Positions 31,121 through 41,690 of a DNA stretch of 64,000 nt are shown in pieces (position 1 is the stretch's first letter; the number at the start of each line of letters is the position of its first letter). The position numbers and the translations under genes were made by a program. Source of the DNA: Guyanagaster necrorhizus (Eukaryota > Basidiomycota > Agaricomycetes > Agaricales > Physalacriaceae); contig NW_025064887.1 of NCBI RefSeq assembly GCF_019112545.1, positions 1,339,023-1,403,022 on the forward strand, written 5' to 3'. The notes beneath the pieces were generated by a model. That model did no database searches. It was not told where the DNA came from and was given only the letters and a program-made list of their open reading frames with translations.

Positions 31121-31336
31121 TAAATGCTTTCTGCTTGTATTTTATACAATAAAGTGTTAGCATTGTAGAAGATATTTATAAGTTATAGAATCAGTGGAAG
31201 TATTACTTTAGTGAGAGCTTTCAGTCATTTCATATCTTTGTATGCTATTTAATCTCTTCTTTCTTTCTATCTTTCTATGCTACAGTTTCTGTGAAACAGT
31301 GAGAGTGTTGAGAATGATGATTTTACAGCCACTGGG

Positions 31337-31796
31337 TGTTAGACTCAAGCATCATGTGAACAGAAACACATGATAAACAGAAGTCACCTTGCACTTCAGG
31401 TGATTGACTGAGTTCACTGATGCATATTCTGATCAATATATCACAAGGCCTTATAGAATTGGCTTGGGTATAGAATGATGTGTGAATAAACTTTAGCTTG
31501 AGGCTGGGGTTTTCAGCAAGAGTGAGCCTCCTTAAATACTATACAAGTTCATGCTAATTATACTACTGCCTATTGTGTGTTGTCATGTCCTTTGTGCCTA
31601 TTATCCTTAAGCATTGCTACTGTACATAAAAAGTTGATTGTGCATCATTGGGCAATGCTGTTGCATTAAAAGACAATGACTGACTCGGCCTAGTTGTGAT
31701 GACTAAGCTTTGTCCCATAGTCTTAAGCACTTGTTCTAGTGCTCTGACTAAGCATAAATAGAGATTAATTGAGGAATAAAGTGAAAAATCATAACA
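31337..31796 (-). repeat. Element B 3' LTR (left), 460 bp
   Basis: TGTTAGACTCAAG..ATCATAACA, homologous to the LTRs of A, C and D. It directly abuts a purine tract and the B chromodomain end. The 5 bp before it (CTGGG) are not found after the B right end. Confidence 0.85.
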
Positions 31797-31829
31797 TTAC
31801 TCCCTCTTTAAGATCATTGTCCCAATGGC

Positions 31830-34800
31830 TCAATTTAGAGATAATTTGTATTTGTGTATAGTGTTGTCAGCATTCATTTGTTGTTCATTAACCCATTGGT
31901 TAGATTCAGGACCATAACCCTTCCAGCTGATTAAGTAGTCCACTGTGGTCATCATCCTGCCTCCTTTTGCTCTAATTTTGTGTAGTTTGTGATTGAGGAC
32001 TTGTTTGACTTCATAGTGTTCTTTATTGTCAATGAGGTCTGATGGAGATGGAGAGGGGTATTCTTAGTTTGAGAATGCTGAAGCAATGTAAGGGGTTAAT
32101 AGATGTTTGTTGAAGGCATCATGCATCTTCTATAGTGGTAGAAGACATAATCTGTAGACAGAAGTGTCTACTTTCCTCAGTACTTGGAATGGTCTAGTCT
32201 ATTTATCTGCCAGTTTCTGCTTTGAGCATGGCAAATGGAGGTTTGTGGTGTCAAGCCAAACTTTGTTGTTGACTTGATATTCATAGGCAGGATGATGATG
32301 TTTGTTATACTGTTTTTTTATGGTAAGCACAGCCTTCTTAAGGGCTGTCTTTGTTTCAGCATGGATTTTCACCATGGTGGTGGCAAATTCTGTTGAAGCA
32401 GGTGTGGAGGTGCACTGTCATTCTATCTGGACAATATTTGGGTGCCAGCTATGATTAATAAAGAAAAGAGTCTTGCCAGTGGCTGAGTGTATGTGATTAT
32501 TGTGTTGAAAGGTGGCAAGGGCAAGCCATTCAACTCAATCATCTTGTCAATAATTAATGAAGAGACAGAGATATTTTTTCATCTTCTGATTGGCTTGTCC
32601 AGTCTGTTCATCTGTTTGAGAGTGATATGCAGTTGATGCATTGTGTTTGATATTTAGGAGTTGGTATAAATCATCCAAGAATTTGGACACAAATTGTGGT
32701 CCTTGGTCTGAGATGACAATCTGAGGCATGTCATATTTGGCATAAACCTCATTTTGTAGGATTTTGGCCCATCCTTCTGAGGTTAGCTCCATTGAGCAGG
32801 CCACTGGGATGATCATTTTTGAGAATCAATCTACTATGATGAGAATTGCATCATATTCATTGCTCTCCAGTAATCCAGTGATCATATCCACTAAAATGTG
32901 GATTCATAGTGATGATGGGACCTCATTCAGGTGAAGTGGTGCTGCCTGTGATTGTGTTGATGACTTTCCCCTCTGACAGACTCCATATACTTTGACATAG
33001 AGAATAATATCATTGGTCATTTTTGGCCACTAATAGTCTCATAGTACAAGTTCTTTTGTTTTGGCAATGCCAGAGTGGCCTGCAGTCTCATGGTTATGAT
33101 GGTTGGCAATAATTTCACCCCAGAGAGCTTGGTCTCTTGGGATGTAGATCCACCTATCACAGTGGATTAATCCTTCTTCCTTTGTCATTTTCCTTTCATG
33201 ATTGAGTGATAGGGCCACTCATTGATCTCATTTTTGGTTGTCTCAGGTGGCACTCTTGATTTGCTTATGAATCTCTTCTTCTGTTGGCATTGCCATAGCC
33301 TGAAAATATTCAGGCCATAGTAATGTAATTTCTTCATTGTTATTCCCTCTCTGATTGTGATCAGCTTGTCTGGAGAGCAAGTTGGCTTTCTTATTTGTCA
33401 TACCAGCTTTATGGTGAAGGGTATACTAATATTGGCTGAGCTCCATTATTCAACAGGCTTGGTGGTGGTTTAGTTTTTATGGTTGTTGGAAATATTGTAG
33501 ATTCTGATAATCTGTTCAGATCTTAAATACTTCTGTTGCACTGATTAAGTAATGCCTTCACTCCTTGAGTGCCAGCATGATAGCAAGCAACTCCTTGCTG
33601 TAAATTTCATAGTTCTATTCAGTGATGGTAAGCATCTTAGAGAGAAATACTACTAGCTGCCATTTCTCATCTTGCTTCTGAGATAAGATGGCACCAATGG
33701 CCCTCTCACTGGAGTCAGCTTCTATGTGGAACTTTCCATTTTGTGTAGGAATTGCAAAGACTATATCCTTGGCCAGTCATTTTTTGAGGTCATTGAATGC
33801 ATTTTGCTGAGAGGATCTCCAGGTCCAAGGGGCATTGCCTGTTAACTAAATCATTGGTCAGACCATCTTGCTGTAATCTCAGATGAACTGTCAATAGAAA
33901 TTGGTAAATCTGAGGAAGGATTGTAGTTCCTTCTTCTTGACCAGCTCTAGCCATTCTGTTGTCCCTGCCATCTTGATAGGGTCTATTCTGATACTCTCCT
34001 TGCTGATGATGACCCCAAGATATTCAGTTTCAAGTATCTCAAATTTGCACTTCTCCATCTTGAGGAACAGTTTATACTTCCTCATTAGAGCTAGTACTTG
34101 TCATACCAAATTCCTGTGCTTCTTCTTTGTTTTTGACATAATCAGGATGTCATCAAGGTAAATGGTGATCTTTCCAGTAGAGATGAGTTTCTTGAAAATA
34201 TTGTTCATCATCCATTGGAACATTGTGGATGAGTTGGTGAGTCCAAAGAATATCACAGTTGGTTTAAATAGTCTCTGATTGGTTTGGAAGGCTGCTTTCC
34301 ACTTGTCCTCCTCCTTGATTTGTATGTTATTATACCCCCACTGGATGTCAAGTTTGGTGTAATACTAAGCATCTCTCAACTTGTCTATTAACTCTGAGAT
34401 CAAAGGAAGAGGATAACAATTCTTGATTGTCATCTTGTTGAGCTTTTAATAGTCCTGGACTGAGCAAAGTTTGCCATCCTTCTTCTTGATGAAAAAGAAG
34501 AGGGATATTATGGGAGATTTTAAGGGTTGAATCCTCCCACTGGACAAGTTCTCATTGAGGAACTTGTTGAGTTTCTGCTGCTCATTGTGTCTCAGCAGAT
34601 AGGTCTTGCAGTCTAAGTTGGTGTTGGCATTGGGTATAAGCTCGATGATATGATCCCATGGTTTCAGTGCTGGTAGTTCATTGAAACTTTCCTTCTCAAA
34701 TAAGTCTTTAAAGTCTTGTGCCCACTCTAGCACTATTTTCTTGAATGTTCTTTTCTCCTTTTGTTTGTTGGCTTTGGCAGCCAAGTTGTTCACATGGTGC

Positions 34801-35290
34801 ATTACATGGATGTGAATTTCACATTGCAGGTCAATGGCAAGGATGGTTTCTCCATCTTCCATTTTCTCATCCCATCAATCTTTGAGGTTCTCATCTGGTA
34901 GCTTGAACAGGGGTTTTCAGCATTTGCACTATGCAAAGGTTATCTTCCTGGTCTTCCAGTTGATTAGCAGGTTGTGTCTGATCAACCAGTCATGCCTCAG
35001 GAAGACTTTCTTGGTTCCTAAGTTGGTGATGGCTAGGTCAATTCTTTCAGAATGATCACCGATTGTGAGTCTAAGCTCGATGAATTCAGTGATTAAGCTA
35101 GTCTGATTCTTAGTTCCATCAGTGTTATAGACTGGAATTGAAGCTACTGTGGCCCTGGTGGAGAGATCATGCTTGATGATAAAGGCATGGTTAATAGAGC
35201 TTCTCATACAGCCACTGTCAATCAGAGCAGTGGCTGCATAGCTGGATCGAGATGTGAGTGTTTTGATCTGGATCTTGGTTACTAGGTCCT
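31830..35290 (-). pseudogene. Element B pol with intact YLDD and chromodomain
   Basis: Best-preserved pol of the island. Protease ALIDSGCMRSSINHAF (~35.23-35.18 kb); RT with the intact catalytic box TIYLDDILIM (YLDD at 34149-34160); RNase H near 33.4 kb; integrase KYDMPQIVISDQGPQFVSKF and NASTAYHSQTDEQTGQANQ (32.8-32.6 kb); chromodomain TTVDYLISWKGYGPESNQWV at ~31.97-31.90 kb without a stop. Stops elsewhere in the frame still make it non-functional. Confidence 0.85.
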
Positions 35291-35369
35291 GACCCAGGGT
35301 CTTAGTTTGTCATATAAACTTCTAGGGTCCTCAAAGTTCATCAAGCCATTCTAGGGCTCAACAATGCTC

Positions 35370-38300
35370 AGCTTCTCACATTCCTTCAACTATTTTGTCT
35401 ATCATTTCTTTAACCTGAGTTTTATGAACCCAGTTTTTGAGTACTGCTTTGGTGGCAGTCTTACTTGTTGTGTTTTTGATGGCCTGCCAAGTCCATTTGG
35501 TATTGAATGGTTTTAGCCAGCCAATGGGGCTCTTTGTCCCTATTTGGCCTGGAGGCATTTGAGTTTTTTCTTCTGATAATTCTTCAGTGTGTGAGACAGA
35601 TAACTGGAGTATATTCAAATGTGTAGATATCATAGGCATAGGAGTAACTACAGAAATGCTATTAGTCTGATTAGCAGCTATGGATTACACACCATAAAGT
35701 CCTTTGGCCAGTTCAGTGGAATTGCTCACTGGCTGGCCCTATTTTTTATCTCTTCCACCTTTATCTCAGTATCAAGGTCCTCTTCTTCTTTCTGGAGTTC
35801 AGCAATTTGGGCCCAGATATCTTCTCTGGTTTGCTTCTTCTTTAGGCAGTCTTTAGCCATATAGCCCTTTTGCCTGCAGTTGAAGTATTTGCCTTCTTTC
35901 TTCATCTGATCAATATTCATGGTCTTTTCTGCCCCTGTGTATATCATTCTGGTTCCAGTCTTCTGCATGCTATAAGCTGGGGCCATAGAGGATCCCAATA
36001 ATTTCCCAGCAGTTGTTCCTGATGATTTGGAGTTGCCCAGAGTTGGCAGAGTTGACTTCTTCAAGTAGTCTTGCAGGGTTGATGATTCCACTTTCTGCCT
36101 TTGTTGCTCCTTGTACATCTTGATGATCCATTCCTTCCATTCATCATATCCTACTAGCATCAAGGCTTTGATGCCAATTGCTGAGATCATCATGATGTAT
36201 AAGGAGAGGATTCCTCTCTTAAGGGCCTCAACCATTCTCCTGTTATTTGCCATGTCATCTCTGATGCCAGTGAGCTTTGTGAGCTATTCCAGCTCATTGA
36301 AGTAGTCAGTACCCACTTTGTCCTCCATCTTATAGTCCTTGATCTTTTATTTGTGGACTTTCTGCACTGCTGAATCAATAAATTTGTCATGCAATATTTA
36401 TTTAAAAACCAGCTATAAAGGGTACTGGTAATGTTCCTGAGTTGTTGATTGGAAGTTCAGGGAGATGAGGATCCACCAAGTCTTGGCTTTTTCCTCAAGA
36501 TAAGATGTGGTGAATATGATCTTGTTCATATCAGTCCCCAGAAACCCAATGTAAACTTTGAAGTATTGTTCACAATTGACCAGAAATCAGTTGATGTTGT
36601 CAGATGCCTCTTTGAAAGAGTGAGATTTTTGAAGTAGATCAGGTCAGCACTATAATACAGCAGCATTGCTTAGCAATGCACCTATTGGGTTGGACCAGTC
36701 CAAGAAGGGAGGATGTCACCATTCAATCAGTGGTCTGGAGAATAAATAGAGAGAGTTGTCATCTGCAACTGGACTCCCCTGTGAGGGGGCTTCCTTTCAG
36801 ATAATGATGCTGTTCCATACTGTGAAGCCTAATCAGATTGCTTCAGGGTTGTCTCTAATTGGTTTCTTTCTGCTCCCTATGGCTTCATCAGGTGGAAGTT
36901 GCACTTCTAGAATTTGGCTTCCTCTGCCAGTCCAGAGGTTCTGATACAAGCTTGGCAGGTTGTTCAGCTGTGGTTGGGATCTTGATAGCTGAGTTGCTGT
37001 GGAGCAGGAGGATGGAGCAGAGTATGAAAACATACTCCAGATTGATGAGGCCATGTATATGGCTCGCTTTGGCATGATAGTGATGTGCTTGGTAACAGCT
37101 AAGTGACTAAGAGAGGCGAATGAGGAAAGAACTCTCAATCACCAACACCTAACCACTCAATACACAATCACCAAATACAGTTGAGGTCAGTTGTTTCAAG
37201 TACGATAGAAGCACTCTTGCAGTCTTAAGTAAAATCAAAGAAACAGTCAATAAAGACAGTTATTTAACTCCATCTTGCTTTCAAAGATTCAATACTCATG
37301 AGAGTAGTTTATAGCAATGTTTAAGTATAATTAGGACTTAGAATCAACACCAAATTGCGCTCCAAATCAACTTAGAATATTCCAAAACCCAATGAACTCT
37401 GAAATCCAAATACTAAGTCTATCAAGCACTTAGGCTTGACTAGCTGCACTCTTGGCTGGCTAGCGGTCCTCAAAACCAAAGAACTTGTATTCTGATGCTG
37501 AAACCCTTATAGTTTGGAACCCAAATTAATCCAAAACCCAAAATACAGTTATTATTTCAATCCAATCCTCTCTAAGTGACAAAGCAACTTAAATAAATCA
37601 CTAAGCTGAAGCAGAACTCAAAATCCATTGTCCCAGGGACTAGCTACAGTGGGCTAGAAGGCCTGAATGCAGGGGTGGGTTGCTTGCTTGCTATTTCCCC
37701 CCCATTCCCTTCTTTTATACACCAACAACAGGTACAGAATCTATAAATAAAGCATTCAAAATAATATTTCTCCTGTTTAAAGTGGAATCAGGCCATTATT
37801 CCGGAATGGCGGCACTCCTGGACTCCCCTAGGCTTGCTCAGAATTGCCTGGCCACCACACAGCTTTATTTTAAGCCTACAGTGCCTGTGGGTATTTAACT
37901 CCTTTCTGTCTGCTCAGAGTTTTAATCCTCTGAGTTATTCTTAGTAGCTTGATCAATCAGGCCTGATCAACCAGTCCTATCCATTCTATCCCTCTCAATT
38001 CTAAGTCCCTTAGGTCACCTGATACCTAGGAAATTTGGACTTAGGCATTTGAGTCAAAACTCACAGTGCTAGCCACAGATCATTGGGTCTCACTTCTTAC
38101 TGCTCCTGGATGATGCTATCTCTACTCAATACTCCACAACTGGCTATGGTATTATACCTCTAGCTGTCTTAGAATATACTTGTCTTAGTGGCATGTAGAA
38201 TTAGCCCTATTTGAGGTACCATTTCTAAGTCCAACTTGGACTTAGTATTTTCCAAGGTGTGGTGCTGAACTTTTCTAAGTTCAAACCTGACTTAGGATTA

Positions 38301-39239
38301 TTATCCTTAGGCCACATTATTTTTACAAAGTCCAATTTAGACTTAGTATTGGTGACTAGCATGACTATCAGCTTGGAGCCTCAGCTATAGTCCTCTACTG
38401 GCTAATGATCCTCAGTTACTAGCATATTCTAGTGTGTTATGCAGAATTTGCAAATTATAGGGCTGGACATGTAGCCTGCATATCATTGGCTGTCTGCACT
38501 GCATATTGTAGTATCTTTTGTCATCCTCCCACTGCTGGCATTCAAGCTCCCTCTCCTTCTCATCCACCAACTCATCGATGATCCTTGGATTATAGAAGTT
38601 AGAGATCAAAAGAATGAGACTGGAGGCTGAGAAGCTAGGGCTTTCTTGGAGAGTGATATATCTGGATTCTTCTTCTGCAAATCTTGCTACCTCATCAAGA
38701 GAGTTCTAGTCACAGCCTCTAATGCCAGGCTTGTGAGAAATGGTGGAAGAGTCAGGAGATGGTGATTCTTCAAAGAAGTTGTTGGGAAGGTCCTCATCCT
38801 CTAGATTAGAGATGAGAGGCAGGGTCCATAGGATGCATGCCAGCATTTACAGGTTTTAGAATCCTGTGTTGCAATGCTCATTGTCTCAGCTAATTGCTTA
38901 AGGGGAGTAAGTGAGTTATCAGAATTCTTCTTCTTCCTAAAAGCCCTCTTTATTTGTATTACTAGGTCCAGCTTTGAGTATGGATTCTAGTGCAGGCTGG
39001 AAGAAGGCTCTGGCAGAGAGAGAGATGTTGTAGAGAGAGAGGTCAGAGATGACATTGTATAGTGTCTGTTGGATCTGCTGGAAGGCTTGATAGTGTCTGA
39101 CTATCCAAGCTGAAATAAATTGATGTCTATAGCAAAGAGTGATAACAGCTAATAAGCCTAAAAGTGTTTCTATGATCAAAGCTAGAAGCTTGAAGAATTC
39201 ATCAGTGAGATCAGTGGTAGTAATGTTAATGGCAGGCAT
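35370..39239 (-). pseudogene. Element B gag, interrupted by a solo LTR
   Basis: Starts at 39239 (MPAINITTTDLTDEFFKLLA) and continues leftward. A 1.4-kb solo LTR (37,081-38,485) splits it. The zinc knuckle near 35.87 kb reads KYFNCRQKGYMAKDC: the first Cys and the His have both become Tyr, by G-to-A and C-to-T changes. Confidence 0.75.
37081..38485 (-). repeat. Solo LTR of a second type (LTR2), copy 1, 1,405 bp, reverse orientation
   Basis: Near-identical in inverted orientation to 53,726-55,131. Ends TGATGTGC..GCATATCA. It retains CpG sites such as TTGCGCTCC and CCGGAATGGCGG while all around it CpG is gone, so it is younger than element B. The flanking bases (ATAG / TTGG) do not form a target duplication, and ~100 bp of B gag seems missing there. 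Confidence 0.85.
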
Positions 39240-39309
39240 TCAGTTTTCTTTGCTTGTGATGGGTGTAAGAAAAGAGAAGTAGAAGTCTTGAACTAATTGT
39301 TAGGCCCAG

Positions 39310-41187
39310 TGAAGAGGATCTGAGTGCATGCAAGGTGAAAATAGATACAGCAGAGCTTTATCCACTGACCACACTCACACTAACACATACACAAAACTCT
39401 TAGTTCATGAGGGGATTATAGTGCAATAAAAGTAGTAATCAACAAATATAATTGTCCTCTTCAATAAGATCACAGCACATGAACAGTAATAGTGTGCTTA
39501 CAACAGTCTGAGATCTCTCTAAGTCTCAAGGCTTTTTGTTTTATCAGAACAAGAGGTGGCAACAGGTGTTGCTGGACCTCAAGGAAAAGAGTACTGCAGC
39601 TCAATATAATATATCGAAACACTCTCACAAAACTCTCCAAATTATCCTAAGCATAGCTCAGATCACCTTAAAATCTTTAACACACACAATATACAACTCA
39701 AAGCTTCATGCTCTAAGCAAAAACCAATCACAAACATGTTCACAAGTGCCAAAGAGCACAGATCTCTGTTCACAAGCTTCCAAACTGATTATAGACCCAC
39801 AGGATTCAAATCTATGTGATCTAGAGACACAAAACACAATAAAACACCATCTGACAGACCAAAGGGTTTGAACCTCTGCTAATCTGCAGAAATAACACAA
39901 AAGCACACACTAATCAAGCCAAAGGGTTTGAATCTCTGCCACTTGTAGCACTGCACATCACAAATACCTCAAAAACTCAAGATGGCACCCTTCAGACACT
40001 GCTCTCTTATTCTCAGGTTAGAGCACAATCCAAAATCTCTTATCGAACCAGACTCAAGTCCTTTGTGAGCTTTGATGCCTCACTTAGTTCTCACAGCTCT
40101 CTCTAAGATGTTCAATAATATGTTTATTCTCTTGCTCAAAGTTACAAACATAAACTCAGAGCCAGAGTGCAAGGCTTTCTGTGCCCAATACACCACAACT
40201 GTGGAGGTCAGAAACTCTCCTTTTCTACTCATATAATACTGTATTTAAATACTCTACTATGGTACTTACTAATACAACCCTACTATGGTATCTTCAAAGC
40301 ATGGGACTCTGTGCTGGATTCTGCAGGTATTATTTATGCACATATCACAGTTACCATGCTTATTCTCTTCTAAGCCAGGACTGTGCAATATCTCCTCACT
40401 AGCTGACCTTGGCTAGCTGGTCTAGCCAGGTCTGCTCACTTTCTTCTTGCCTTGATGACATATCTCTGACAGTGGTAAACTGTTCTGGACTCCTGGAGTT
40501 ATCTCTCATGTCTGGAGTCAGCCACAATAGTTATGTTCTCCTTTTCCAGTGTCTCAACCTTCTCTCTGGCTCATAAATTACACTGCTTCTGGCCTGACAT
40601 GCATTAATTAACTTACCCAATATAGTATATGTCATACCACAGTATGATGCAGAGGCCTTTGCTGTGTTAAGCATGCTAAGGCACTGTAAGTATGCATGCA
40701 AGTCTCTGAGCAGTACACATGCTATTCATCTCTGAGAGTAGTATTCCTCTATCTATTTCTTTGTTGCTATCATGTCATTTCTCCATTCAGCACTCAGTTA
40801 ATCAGATACCTTTTCTTGGGTCTCAGTTCTCTGTTCTAAGGCATGTTCCATCAGTGCATCATTGATCAATGTGATCAGGATTGCTGATCATATTTTGATC
40901 ATATTCTTTTTATTTTTAGCATGCTCTCTTATAATGGTATTGGCACATTTAGAGCCAAGTGCTAGAATCTCACATGCAGTCTAACCCCTCTAGTATTAGT
41001 CTGCTACTAGGCCATGCACTCTACTCCTTGTTACTTTAGTTTAGTCTTATAATAGCTAGATTTCTGTGCACTCTTATTTTATTCTCAGTTACATGCTTAC
41101 TGGATTGAAACTTACTGAATTGAAATGCAGTCCATGTATTCTTGATTTTTGCAATTTTACATGCCTGAACATGGAGAGGACATGTCA
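39310..41187. repeat. Inserted element LTR3 (~1.88 kb, LTR-like), inside B's 5' LTR
   Basis: Starts TGAAGAGG and ends ACATGTCA. Its last ~468 bp (from 40,720) recur at 50,078-50,542. It carries several T-arm/B-box-like motifs at 39.8-39.94 kb. No coding sequence. The exact ends are uncertain since no clean target duplication was found. Confidence 0.5.
39796..39940 (+). repeat. Tandem B-box-like motifs at 60-63 bp spacing
   Basis: CCAAAGGGTTTGAACCTCTGC at 39859-39879 recurs as CCAAAGGGTTTGAATCTCTGC at 39919-39939, exactly 60 bp on. A third weaker copy, CACAGGATTCAAATCTATG, begins at ~39,798. GGTTTGAACC is the Pol III B box GGTTCGAACC with its CpG decayed. Confidence 0.5.
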
Positions 41188-41639
41188 CTGGATGACATGT
41201 GAACTATGACATGTGGTAAATAAGCACTGTATTGTGTTCATGCAATCACACTTAAGTCCACTTGATGTATTTGTAGTTGTTGTGTTCTAAGATTAAAGCA
41301 AGTAGTTGACTCAAGATAAAGTGATAGAATAAAGAATAGTTCGAGACTAGGAATAATCAGTGCTGCTATGCTACTTTATATACTGTTTATCTCCTGATAA
41401 ATATAGAGTTGCTAATTGTAAGTGTCTATGCTATAGTGCTGATTGTTCTAAGAGATGGTGGTCACCTACAAAAGAGATATTGTCTCATTGTTGGGGTATC
41501 AGCTGTGTATTATGAAACACAATTGTTGTGCTGACTAAGCCCATCCCATGACTCTAAGCACTAGAGTAGGCACTCTGACTAAGTATAAATAGGGGTTAAT
41601 ATATCAAAAAGGAGAATAAAAGGTGGAAAAATTGTAACA

Positions 41640-41690
41640 GTTATATAGAATTTATAAATTATAGGGCTGGACATATACTCTGCATATCAC
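41640..41690 (-). repeat. 51-bp terminal fragment of LTR2 (third copy)
   Basis: Matches the last ~50 bases of copy 1 (to 38,485): AAATTATAGGGCTGGACAT followed by GCATATCA, with a few transitions. It abuts the B right LTR on one side and the truncated chromodomain of element C on the other. Confidence 0.65.

Larger units (their letters stand above)
39298..41639 (-). repeat. Element B 5' LTR (right), split by an insertion
   Basis: The LTR starts TGTTAGGCCCAG at 39298, right after the gag leader and primer site. The expected continuation (ATGTGAACTATGACATGTGGTAAATAAGC) appears only from ~41,188, running to GTAACA at 41639. The 1.9 kb between is foreign (LTR3). Its R region reads TAGTTCGAGACTA near 41,338, almost the exact complement of the B primer site AGTCTTGAACTAA (39,284-39,296). 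Confidence 0.6.

Noticed and set aside
41188..41639. Reading this LTR as element C's own 3' LTR
   Set aside because: No purine tract or chromodomain end joins it to C; an LTR2 fragment lies between, and it pairs with the B primer site.
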